A stretch of DNA of 64,000 bases from CBDCFV01 sp965203835 (lineage in GTDB: Bacteria; Chloroflexota; Dehalococcoidia; Lucifugimonadales; UBA3495), in the NCBI GenBank assembly GCA_965203835.1, contig OZ241919.1:3596001-3660000 (forward strand). The letters run 5' to 3'. The notes beneath the pieces were generated by a model, which made no database searches, was not told the origin of the DNA, and saw only the letters and a list, made by a program, of their open reading frames with translations. Below, piece by piece: positions 1-9,276 of the stretch. Each line of letters begins with the position of its first letter. Within the stretch, counting starts at the first letter, position 1. A program made the position numbers and the translations under genes.

Positions 1-2098
1 TTTCTATCAGGAGCAGCCAAGCCAGCACGGGGACCCGGTTGGTCCAACTATTCCTGTCGAAGATCTCCGACCAAGTGCCACCGCTTAGCTGCGACGCTTT
101 TTGATCCGTGGACATCAACGGGCCGACAGGTTTCCCCTGCCGGAGGTCCTCGGGAAGGGACGTAAGGCGCAAGCGGATATCCTCCTCGGAAAGGCCCTCA
201 CTGTTTCGAAATATCAAGACCAATGGGTGGTCGTACCCAACCACGTTGTCGTCCGCGTACCCAAGGTCCAAGATAAGCCAGGAAGATTTGTCCCCTGTGT
301 CGGCAACGGGACCCGGAAGCCCGGCTCGTTCGAAGGGGTCGTCGCGGAAAGTCACCCCCAGGAATTGGGGATAGGAAACAAACTTCCGCTCCGGTTCGTA
401 GCCCAATTCCCCCGAAAAAAGCTGCCGGTAATAGGAATAGCTGTATGGGTAACGGTCCGGCGCGCGGCTGACGCTGCTGTATGGCCGGTTGCTGTAGAAC
501 ACCAAGTAGTCCGACTGGGCCAGCCGCTGCGCCAAAGTGTGCATCTTGGTCAGGCTGTCCGGCATGTCATATACCGGGTACTGCCATACCCTGTAGCTGT
601 ACAGGTCCGGAAGATATTCGTCCCAATGGTTGTCACTGACTATGGCCGTGCCTGGAGACACATTCTCATTGATCCAGTCCGACGCAGTTATCGCGGGATG
701 TTCGTTGGCGTAGATTCTCTGAAAGGCCAGGGTGTAGAAAACGGTCGCCGCCACCACGACTATCATGACTCCCACGGCGGTCCATTTCAGCACGGGAGCC
801 CACCGTCGCAGTATCAGGACGGGGTAGTTCGGTCCCGGCGACGGAGCAGGCCCTTTACGGCAGTCTCCGAAGTAGTCAACCAGCCGGAAGAACGTCCGGG
901 ACGCCAGAATGAGGAGGAAGGGCGCCAAAGGGAACACATAGCGCAGGAAATGTACTTCAAAAGTTTGCAGAAACAGGAACGTCGGGACTATCCATGCGAG
1001 CACTAGAATATCGGCCCGCCGGTGGCGCGGGTCGCCCAACGCCAGCAACGCCGCCGCTGGCACCGCCAGCCAAGCAACTATCCCCAAGGGCAGCCCCAAC
1101 CCCCAGATGCTTAGTTGTTGTATCTGATAAGTGAATATTGGGGTGTCTATGTACTGGACGGTGAACGGCAAGCTACCCGCGTTGCTGGCCATGTCCACCT
1201 GTGTCTGTATACCATCCAGAAAGGCGCGATAGTCCAGAAGCGAGTAAGGGGATGAGATAACGAACACGGCGGCCGCCACAACGCCGGCCAGGGCGGCGTG
1301 GCCCACAACATCCGCGACAGACTGGTACCTGAGCCGGCACCATTGGCCGTCCAACGTGTCATGGAGGCGGTACAGGTAGGCCAGCCCAAGAGGGAGGAGC
1401 AACGGAAGAATGTTCACCTTGGGGGCCAGCGCCAAGCCCAAGCACAGGCCCAGGACCGCAGAGTCGCTCAGCCTCCGGCGCTCCACCATACGCAACACGG
1501 CCCAAAAGCTTGCCAGGGTAAACAGCACCGAAAAGGTTTCGGGCCGGTAAAAATGGCTGTGCTGGACGTGGATGACCGCCAGCGCCGTCAAACCCGCCGC
1601 CAGCAGTCCCACACGTTCCCCGTACATCCGGCGGCCCAACAGGAACACGAAGAATACCGAGCCAACGTCGGCTAGCGCGGACAACGGTCTGGCCAGGTAT
1701 CTCATGTCCAGCGCGGAGATGTCCGTGAAGACCTCTACGATGGACCTGAGAAACACCAGGACGTACAGCAGGACGGTGCCCAATGGGAACCAGTGGGGAT
1801 TGAGAGGGCTTCGTTCGGGATCCAGAAACGCCCCTAGGCCGGGTATACCCGTGGGCGTCTCAGGGTACTGGGCCAGGTACCCCCACGGCTCGTAGCACTG
1901 GCGGTAGCCCGGATTCTCGGTAAGGACATCGTACATGCAACCGCTGCGCATGTAGATGTCCCTTTCGTCGGGATGAAACCCGTACCCTTGGTCCCAGTTG
2001 ATGCCGTGCAGACGTAGTCCCAACGCGACAAGCAGGACCAGGGCCATCACCAGGAACGGGTGGGGTCGCCGGACGTAGGGAGTGAGCCTGTGAATCAC
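1..2098 (-). CDS. GT39/PMT-type membrane glycosyltransferase, C-terminal end outside the window
   Basis: The minus-strand frame is open from a GTG at 2098 to the window edge (at least 699 residues), so the C-terminus is missing. An in-frame TTG at 2113 is an alternative start; neither has a clear ribosome site. The N-terminus has a hydrophobic segment followed by FHPDERDIYMRS, the acidic loop expected after the first membrane helix of GT-C enzymes. Many further helices follow, with motifs such as HFYRPETFSVLF and a long soluble C-terminal part rich in Tyr and Asp. In the GT39/ArnT/PMT family such proteins transfer sugars from polyprenyl-phosphate donors on the outer face of the membrane. The acceptor cannot be told from sequence. 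Family assignment is by motif and topology only. Confidence 0.75.
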   Translation of the reverse strand, partial: MIHRLTPYVRRPHPFLVMALVLLVALGLRLHGINWDQGYGFHPDERDIYMRSGCMYDVLTENPGYRQCYEPWGYLAQYPETPTGIPGLGAFLDPERSPLNPHWFPLGTVLLYVLVFLRSIVEVFTDISALDMRYLARPLSALADVGSVFFVFLLGRRMYGERVGLLAAGLTALAVIHVQHSHFYRPETFSVLFTLASFWAVLRMVERRRLSDSAVLGLCLGLALAPKVNILPLLLPLGLAYLYRLHDTLDGQWCRLRYQSVADVVGHAALAGVVAAAVFVISSPYSLLDYRAFLDGIQTQVDMASNAGSLPFTVQYIDTPIFTYQIQQLSIWGLGLPLGIVAWLAVPAAALLALGDPRHRRADILVLAWIVPTFLFLQTFEVHFLRYVFPLAPFLLILASRTFFRLVDYFGDCRKGPAPSPGPNYPVLILRRWAPVLKWTAVGVMIVVVAATVFYTLAFQRIYANEHPAITASDWINENVSPGTAIVSDNHWDEYLPDLYSYRVWQYPVYDMPDSLTKMHTLAQRLAQSDYLVFYSNRPYSSVSRAPDRYPYSYSYYRQLFSGELGYEPERKFVSYPQFLGVTFRDDPFERAGLPGPVADTGDKSSWLILDLGYADDNVVGYDHPLVLIFRNSEGLSEEDIRLRLTSLPEDLRQGKPVGPLMSTDQKASQLSGGTWSEIFDRNSWTNRVPVLAWLLLIE

Positions 2099-2145
2099 GG
2101 ATGGGGCCTTCAATGGACTAATCGCCGGAGCATCAACAAAACAAT

Positions 2146-2191
2146 CGGGGGATTGGGAAAATATCGCATCTTGCGTTTTCCCGATCCCCCG
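2146..2191 (-). terminator. Long hairpin terminator between gap and the glycosyltransferase
   Basis: Read on the minus strand, CGGGGGATCGGGAAAA pairs with TTTTCCCAATCCCCCG with a single C/A mismatch. The loop holds a further small CGCA/TGCG hairpin. The T-rich stretch ATTGTTTTGTTG follows. It lies downstream of gap and upstream of the glycosyltransferase on the same strand, so it should end gap transcription. The start region of the glycosyltransferase is then expected to have its own promoter, which I could not identify. Confidence 0.75.
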
Positions 2192-2243
2192 TCACACGCT
2201 TGACGCCCCTCCTCATAGTAGGGGCAACCCTTTCGGTTTTCCT

Positions 2244-3257
2244 TTAGACGCCTTTCTCGCTGATCAAGGCGCAGAGGTCGGCGGTGCGGCAGGAGTAGCC
2301 CCACTCGTTGTCGTACCAGCCCATCACCTTGATCATCCGGTTCTGCATGACCATCGTGGACAGGCCGTCGATGATGCAACTGTGGCTGTTGCCGCGGAAG
2401 TCGGAACTGACCAGGGGTTCGGTGGAGTATTCCAGTATGCCCTTCAGGGCGCCCTCTGCCGCTTCCTGGTAGGCAGCGTTGACATCCTCCACCGTAACGT
2501 CCTTGGAAACTTGCGCCACAAAATCGGTGATGGACCCGGTGGACGTAGGGACCCTGAAGGCGATGCCGTCCAGCTTGCCGTTCAGTTCGGGCAATACCAG
2601 CCCCACGGCCCTGGCCGCCCCGGTGGTGGTGGGTATGATATTCATCGCCGCCGCTCTGGCCCGCCGCAGGTCCGAGTGACGCTGGTCCAGGATGGCCTGG
2701 TCGTTGGTGTAGGAATGGACGGTGGACATTACTCCGTGCTCTACACCGAAAGCGTCATGAATGACCTTGACCATGGTGGCGAAGCAGTTGGTAGTGCAGG
2801 AAGCGTTAGAGATGATCTTGTGCTTTTCGGCGTCGTACAAGTGCCCGTTGACGCCAAGCACCACTGTCAGGTCCTCTCCGCGGGCCGGAGCGGAAATCAC
2901 CACTTTCTTGGCCCCGCCCTCCAGGTGAGCGCTGGCTTGGTCCGCGTTGGTGAAGATGCCGGTGGACTCCACCACCACGTCCACGTCCATCTCGGACCAC
3001 GGAATCCGGGCGGGTTCCCGTTCCGAGAAGACCCGGATGCTGCGGCCGTCCACAACCAGGTCGCCATTGCTGGCTTCCACGCTGCCGGGATACGGTCCGT
3101 AGGCGGTGTCGTACTTCAACAGGTGGGCGTTGGTCTTGGCGTCGGTCAGGTCGTTGATTGCGGCTACTTCCAACTCATCCGGATGTTGCGAGTTGGTCGC
3201 CCGCAACACCAGCCGCCCGATTCTACCGAAGCCGTTGATCCCGATTTTCATTGTCAT
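2244..3257 (-). CDS. gap: Glyceraldehyde-3-phosphate dehydrogenase, type I
   Basis: Converts glyceraldehyde 3-phosphate, NAD and phosphate to 1,3-bisphosphoglycerate in glycolysis or the reverse. The 337-residue length is normal. The N-terminal Rossmann motif is KIGINGFGRIGR. The nucleophile is Cys154 in NASCTTNC and the paired His is about residue 181 in STVHSYTND. The C-terminal WYDNEWGYSCR motif is intact. The start at 3257 is supported by GGAGG six bases upstream; an ATG two codons later is less well placed. The gene stands alone, ended by the hairpin at 2146-2191. Eno lies 1 kb upstream on the same strand, with two small genes between. Confidence 0.97.
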   Translation of the reverse strand: MTMKIGINGFGRIGRLVLRATNSQHPDELEVAAINDLTDAKTNAHLLKYDTAYGPYPGSVEASNGDLVVDGRSIRVFSEREPARIPWSEMDVDVVVESTGIFTNADQASAHLEGGAKKVVISAPARGEDLTVVLGVNGHLYDAEKHKIISNASCTTNCFATMVKVIHDAFGVEHGVMSTVHSYTNDQAILDQRHSDLRRARAAAMNIIPTTTGAARAVGLVLPELNGKLDGIAFRVPTSTGSITDFVAQVSKDVTVEDVNAAYQEAAEGALKGILEYSTEPLVSSDFRGNSHSCIIDGLSTMVMQNRMIKVMGWYDNEWGYSCRTADLCALISEKGV

Positions 3258-3353
3258 ACCTTACCTCCATAACTAGCGGACCGTCCCCTGTCTATACAGG
3301 AGTTGTTCGCCTGGCAGCGGCAACTCACCCATGCAGGTTTTTGGACCCTTCTC

Positions 3354-3453
3354 CACGTCATCCCCGCTTTCCCCGTTATTCCCGCCTCCCACGTCATTCT
3401 CACCTTCCCTGTCATCCCCGCCTCCCCCGTCATTCCCGCGAAGGCGGGAATCC
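3354..3453 (+). repeat. Palindromic repeat with four preceding 18-bp half-units
   Basis: A full palindrome ATTCCCGCGAAGGCGGGAAT sits at 3432-3451. To its left are four tandem units of exactly 18 bp, each starting with a variant of GTCATTCCCGC followed by a pyrimidine-rich filler. The units become less alike with distance from the palindrome. The repeat lies between gap and the next minus-strand gene, partly in the upstream region of gap. Confidence 0.9.
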
Positions 3454-3475
3454 AGAAACTTCTACACGATGGTCG

Positions 3476-3778
3476 TCAGGACTCTGTCTTCAACAACGCC
3501 GGGCGGATGCGGCTGTGCCAGCGGTCATTGTCGCCTTCCAGTCGCAATTCCTCCACCAGTTCCGCCGTTTCCGTGCTCACGGTTTTCTGTAATGCCTCGG
3601 CGGACCAGTTTCCCCCCAACTCGATTACCGCGGCCCTTAGCTTCATGACGTATTCGGCGACTTCGAGAGCCGCTTGGTCGGAAGCTGAACGGGCTTGCAG
3701 GGCTTCCAGCTTTTCCAGCCACTCCAGCCCCCTTTCTGCTTCTTCGAACCCGTCGTCCAGTGCGTTGGTCGTAGTCAT
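3476..3778 (-). CDS. Small hypothetical protein (about 100 residues)
   Basis: The chosen start gives MTTTNALDDGFEEAERGLEW, preceded by AGAGAAGA at a usable distance. The frame continues upstream to 3850, so a longer form of 124 residues is possible. The protein is acidic, leucine- and alanine-rich and predicted mostly helical, with LEWLEKLEALQ and AELVEELRLEG stretches. No family was recognised, and there is no signal peptide or membrane segment. The stop lies about 20 bases from the palindromic repeat at 3354-3453. The gene may be co-transcribed with the coiled-coil gene upstream. Confidence 0.5.
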   Translation of the reverse strand: MTTTNALDDGFEEAERGLEWLEKLEALQARSASDQAALEVAEYVMKLRAAVIELGGNWSAEALQKTVSTETAELVEELRLEGDNDRWHSRIRPALLKTES

Positions 3779-3904
3779 TCTATCTTCTCTTTTCGCACGT
3801 AACTTGGTGTGGGCCAAGCCATCAGTCATTTGCCCTAATGCAAGTGCCACCTGTCGCTATAGACCCATTCTTGAGATGGGCTGATTGTATCACACTCAGT
3901 CGTT

Positions 3905-4204
3905 TTAACCGACCCGGAGTAAGGGTACGATTATTGCGGCGATGATTATTCCAACGGCGGCGGTTAGTCCTACCAGCATGAGTTGATCAATTCTCTGGCT
4001 GAGCCGGTCAATTCTCTGGTTAACATGCTGGAAGCCGGCGTTCGTCTCCGTGCGAAGTTGCTGTACTTCCGTGCGGACCTGCTGTACTTCCATGCGGACC
4101 TGCTGTACATCGTCGTGAAGCCGGTCGATGGCCTTACTGTGTTCTTCAACCTGCGTCTCGACTCTGATGAGTATGCGTTCCTGGGTCTCGCCTTCGGTTG
4201 TCAT
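3905..4204 (-). CDS. Small coiled-coil protein with C-terminal membrane anchor
   Basis: The 99-residue product starts MTTEGETQERILIR; an AGGGAG site lies seven bases before the ATG. Residues about 10-70 form an unbroken heptad coiled coil, including three near-perfect copies of VQQVRxE encoded by tandem 21-bp DNA repeats around 4050-4120. The last 25 residues (LMLVGLTAAVGIIIAAIIVPLL) form a single membrane helix. The overall plan resembles small tail-anchored haemolysin XhlA-like or DUF1640-like proteins, but I cannot assign a function. It follows eno by 44 bases on the same strand and may be read from the same transcript. Confidence 0.7.
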   Translation of the reverse strand: MTTEGETQERILIRVETQVEEHSKAIDRLHDDVQQVRMEVQQVRTEVQQLRTETNAGFQHVNQRIDRLSQRIDQLMLVGLTAAVGIIIAAIIVPLLRVG

Positions 4205-4248
4205 TGGCTTGCTCCCTGCTTCGGCGGTGGTTCGCAAGTTTACCATAA

Positions 4249-5623
<1,375 letters not shown>

Positions 5624-5631
<8 letters not shown>

Positions 5632-6109
5632 CCTCTCGCCCTCTCGCGGCCTCCAACGCCTTGTCCACGGCGTCCACCGGGTCCGATGCCCAGACTATGT
5701 CCACTGGCAACCCCTCTCCGGTCTCGGCCAAGGGCCAGGTCCTGAGGCCCACCACAGGGATATCGTACCCCAGCGCGAAGCCTATCTCTGACAATGTTCC
5801 ATAGGCTCCGCCGATGGCTATCACTGCTCTGCCTGTCGAGACGACTATGACGTTCCTCGTGTACCCCATGCCGGTGATTATGGGTATGTCGACGTACTCG
5901 TTGGCTTCCTTTGGCGAGCGTCCGGGCAGTATTCCGATGGTGGTCCCGCCCGCCGACTTGGCGCCCCGGCAGGCCGCTTCCATCAACCCGGTCATGCCCC
6001 CGCATACCAAGGTAATGCCGCGTCGGGCCAGTTCCCTGCCCACCTCTTCGGCCAAGCGAATGTGTTCTTCGGACTTGGGTTGGCTGCTGCCGATAACCGC
6101 AATAATCAT
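5624..6109 (-). CDS. TIGR00725-type SLOG (Rossmann-like) protein
   Basis: A 161-residue soluble protein beginning MIIAVIGSSQPKSEE, with CGGMTGLMEAACRGAKSAGG and AIGGAYGTLSEIGFAL. These glycine-rich turns are typical of the SLOG/LOG nucleotide-binding fold (TIGR00725, 'lysine decarboxylase-like' cluster 4). The PGGxGTxxE motif of true LOG phosphoribohydrolases is altered to IGGAYGTLSE, so that activity is uncertain. An AGAGG site precedes the ATG. The gene starts nine bases after nuoN and overlaps eno by eight, placing it within the nuo-eno transcript. A ligand-sensing or nucleotide-processing role is an inference from the fold. Confidence 0.85.
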
Positions 6110-6118
6110 GAGGAACCT

Positions 6119-7687
6119 CTAACCGCCGGGCAATATAGCCATACTGGCCGCGTCAATCGCTTCCAGGAACGGGGCCGGATAGACTCCCACCCAGAACACC
6201 CCGACCAGGGTCGCCAGCAGCACGACCACCATGATCGGAGACGGTGTAAGTGACAGGACTTCGCTCCCGGCGGAACCCTCGTCCATCTTTCCGTCTTCCG
6301 GGTCCGGTTGGTCATGGTCGCCATTAGATTCTGCGTCATGGCTTCCGTACATTCCCGCGGCCTTCGCTCCGGGTATTGGAAGTATGTACATGCGGCGAAT
6401 GACCTGGAGGTAATAGTACATGGAGATCAAGCTGCTGAAGATGGCCAAGCCCGCCAGCCACAAAAGGCCCTCGCTGGCTACGGCTGTGAACAGGTAGAAC
6501 TTCATCGTAAACCCGGCGAAGATTGGCAACCCGGCCAGCGAGAAGAGGCCTATGGCGATGGTCGCCGCCAGGAAAGGCTGCCGGTCCGCCAAGCCGCTGA
6601 AGTCGTCTATCTCGTCCTGCCCGGTCGCGTTGAAGAAGGCTATCAGCGCCGCGAACACCATCATGCTCGTGATGGAGTACCCCAGCAAGTAGATCATCAC
6701 TCCGTTGGCTGGGAGGACCGAGTCCGGTGAAAGGACCGCCACTCCGGTCAGGATAATTCCCACGTGGCCCACGCTGGAGTAGGCCATGAGCCGTTTGATG
6801 TTGTGCTGGGCTAGGGCGACGAGGTTGCCCACCAGCATGGTGACCGCCGCCAGCACCGCCACCACGATTTGCCATTGGTCGGACGCTGGAAGGAAGCCTT
6901 CGGAGAAGAGCCGCAACACCAGCGCGAACGCCGCCGCTTTCGACGCTATGGCAAGATAGGCGGTCACCGGCAGGGGCGCCCCTTGGTACACGTCCGGCGC
7001 CCACATGTGGAAGGGCACCGCGGCCAGCTTGAAACCCAGTCCCACCAGTATCAACGCCAGTCCTACCCACAGCGCGGGGCTAACGTCGCCGCCCGCCGCC
7101 AGGGCCGCGCTGATGGCCGCGAACTTGGTCACTCCAAGGGTGCTGTACACCATGCTGACGCCGTAGAGCAGTATGGCTGAAGAGAAGGCGCCGATGATGA
7201 TGTATTTCAAGCCCGCCTCATTGGACTTGGCGTCGGTCCGTGCATAGGCGGCCATGATGTACAGGCTGAAGCTCAACAACTCCAGGGCGATATAGGCGGT
7301 CAGCAACTCCCTTGACTGGGCCATGATGTTCATCCCCAATATGGAGAACAACAGCAGCCCGTAGAACTCTCCCTTGTGGGTGAGATATTTGTTTACGAAC
7401 TCCAAGGAACTCAGGATGATGAACACCCCAAGAGCCAGGAAAAACACCTTGAAGAACAGGGAGAAGGCGTCAACGGCGAGAAGGCCGTCGTAGAGGGTCT
7501 CGTCCTCGCCCCACAGCATCAACAAGGACAGGGCTATGAGGCCCAGCAGGCCCAGGATGGATATCCATCCCAACAGGTCTTTGCGGTTTTCGGGAACAAA
7601 CAGGTCGAGGACAAACACCGCCAGCGCCAGCCCGGCCAATGCGAACTCCGGCGTCAGCAGTTGTAAATTGTCGGTCAGTCCCGGCAT
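6119..7687 (-). CDS. nuoN: NADH-quinone oxidoreductase subunit N
   Basis: One of three antiporter-like, proton-pumping membrane subunits of complex I. It has 522 residues and about 14 membrane helices. Characteristic motifs include SLEFVNKYLTHKGEFYGLLL, HMWAPDVYQGAPLPVTAYLA with the channel lysine just after it (ASKAAAF), and LAQHNIKRLMAYSSVGHVG. A polar, acidic 50-residue loop (DAESNGDHDQPDPEDGKMDE) is inserted before the last helix, longer than in most NuoN. It is the last core nuo gene here, 73 bases after nuoM across a decayed palindromic repeat, and is followed directly by the SLOG gene. Confidence 0.95.
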   Translation of the reverse strand: MPGLTDNLQLLTPEFALAGLALAVFVLDLFVPENRKDLLGWISILGLLGLIALSLLMLWGEDETLYDGLLAVDAFSLFFKVFFLALGVFIILSSLEFVNKYLTHKGEFYGLLLFSILGMNIMAQSRELLTAYIALELLSFSLYIMAAYARTDAKSNEAGLKYIIIGAFSSAILLYGVSMVYSTLGVTKFAAISAALAAGGDVSPALWVGLALILVGLGFKLAAVPFHMWAPDVYQGAPLPVTAYLAIASKAAAFALVLRLFSEGFLPASDQWQIVVAVLAAVTMLVGNLVALAQHNIKRLMAYSSVGHVGIILTGVAVLSPDSVLPANGVMIYLLGYSITSMMVFAALIAFFNATGQDEIDDFSGLADRQPFLAATIAIGLFSLAGLPIFAGFTMKFYLFTAVASEGLLWLAGLAIFSSLISMYYYLQVIRRMYILPIPGAKAAGMYGSHDAESNGDHDQPDPEDGKMDEGSAGSEVLSLTPSPIMVVVLLATLVGVFWVGVYPAPFLEAIDAASMAILPGG

Positions 7688-7760
7688 ACCGCTCCCCTTC
7701 CCGTCTTTCCCGCCCTGCCATGCGGCCAGCTAGGGGCGGGAAACCCTACGGGTACAGGTT

Positions 7761-9272
7761 TTAGACTCCCGGTAAAACGTCTACGCTGACGTTGATCAAG
7801 CGCATCAGGGGTTCCGGCCAGACGCCAACGAATATCAGAATAAACACGAATGCTCCCCCGACTGCCTTTTCGATAGGACTGGCGTCGGTAAGATGCTCCC
7901 ATTGCGGGTCCGACTCGCCCAGGAAGGTCCGGGCCAGCAGGCGCAGAATATAGACTGCCGTGAGCGCCGCGCCAATCACGGCAAGCACCGCCAGCGGCAA
8001 ATAGGTGCGGAACGCCCCGACAAACACCATGAATTCGGCTATGAACCCGCTCAGTCCCGGCAGACCCAGTGACGCTAACCCGGCAATGGCGAAAAAGAAA
8101 CTGTTCACCCTCATTCGGGTGGAAAGACCGTTCAATATACCGATGTCACGGGTGTGGGCCCGCTCGTAGACCGCCCCCACCAGAAGGAACATGAGAGCCG
8201 TCATAATCCCGTGGGAGAACATCTGGAGCACCGCCCCGCCGATGCCGATACGGTCCAGCGTGGCGATACCCATCAAGACGTACCCCATGTGGCTGACGCT
8301 GGAGTAGCCGATCACGTATTTCAGATCGGTCTGGGCCATGGCCGACACCGCGCCGTACAGCACGTTTACCGTGCCCAAGCTTATCAGGATCGGCATCCAG
8401 GCCTCGGCCCCGTCGGGGAGAAGCACCATGCCAACCCTGATGATGCCGTAGGCGCCCAGCTTCATCAGCACACCGGCGTGCAGCATACTGACCGCGGTCG
8501 GCGCTGCTACGTGGCCATCGGGCGACCAAGTGTGGAAAGGCCACAGACCGGCCAGCACCCCGAACCCGATCATGAACATCGGGAACACCCACAACTGGAA
8601 GCCCTCGTCGAACTGCCCCGCCGTTGCCAACTCTCCCAGGATAGCAAGGGAAAAGGTCGGGAAACCCGAGTCGGCGGCGGTGACGTACACCGCCAGGATG
8701 CCCACCCATACCAGGACGCTCCCGGCCACAAGGTACAGGAACAGCTTCATCGCCCCGTACTCTTTGCTGCGGAAGAAGGTGCCGAAGTCCGTCGAACTCC
8801 CCCATACGCCTATCAGCAGGTACATAGGGAGCACCGCCAGTTCGTAGAAGAAGAACAGGAAGAACAGGTCCCGGACGACGAACACCCCGAAAACGCCCGC
8901 GCCCAGGGCCAGAAGCAGGACGAAGAAGTCCCTTGGCCGGTAGGTCACCGTCTGGGAGACCAAGACCCCGCCGAACAGGATGATCCCGTTCAGCAGGACC
9001 AGTAGGGCGCTGATGCCGTCGATGCCGAGGGAAAGCGTGATATGCACCGGCGCGTCCAGCCATTCGTAGGTGCGCTGGAACTGGAAACCGCCGACGCCGT
9101 AGTCGTACCGGATGAACACGTACAGGGATAGCGCCAGGGACAGGCCGGAGACGACGATGGCGAAGTACCAGATGTCCTTGCGCCGGTCGGCGGGCATGAA
9201 CATCGTCAACAGCGCCCCGGCAAGGGGCACCAGGATGGTCAGGAACAGGACGACTTGTTCGAACTCTTTCAT
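7761..9272 (-). CDS. nuoM: NADH-quinone oxidoreductase subunit M
   Basis: An antiporter-like proton-pumping subunit of complex I, 503 residues and about 14 helices. The key stretch FHTWSPDGHVAAPTAVSMLH, followed by AGVLMKLGAYGIIR, carries the conserved channel lysine. ALVLLNGIILFGG and FFFYELAVLPMYLLIG, with the conserved helix-5 Glu, are also present. The start lies four bases after the nuoL stop, so the two are translated together. No unusual insertions were seen. Confidence 0.96.
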   Translation of the reverse strand: MKEFEQVVLFLTILVPLAGALLTMFMPADRRKDIWYFAIVVSGLSLALSLYVFIRYDYGVGGFQFQRTYEWLDAPVHITLSLGIDGISALLVLLNGIILFGGVLVSQTVTYRPRDFFVLLLALGAGVFGVFVVRDLFFLFFFYELAVLPMYLLIGVWGSSTDFGTFFRSKEYGAMKLFLYLVAGSVLVWVGILAVYVTAADSGFPTFSLAILGELATAGQFDEGFQLWVFPMFMIGFGVLAGLWPFHTWSPDGHVAAPTAVSMLHAGVLMKLGAYGIIRVGMVLLPDGAEAWMPILISLGTVNVLYGAVSAMAQTDLKYVIGYSSVSHMGYVLMGIATLDRIGIGGAVLQMFSHGIMTALMFLLVGAVYERAHTRDIGILNGLSTRMRVNSFFFAIAGLASLGLPGLSGFIAEFMVFVGAFRTYLPLAVLAVIGAALTAVYILRLLARTFLGESDPQWEHLTDASPIEKAVGGAFVFILIFVGVWPEPLMRLINVSVDVLPGV

Positions 9273-9276
9273 TCGA

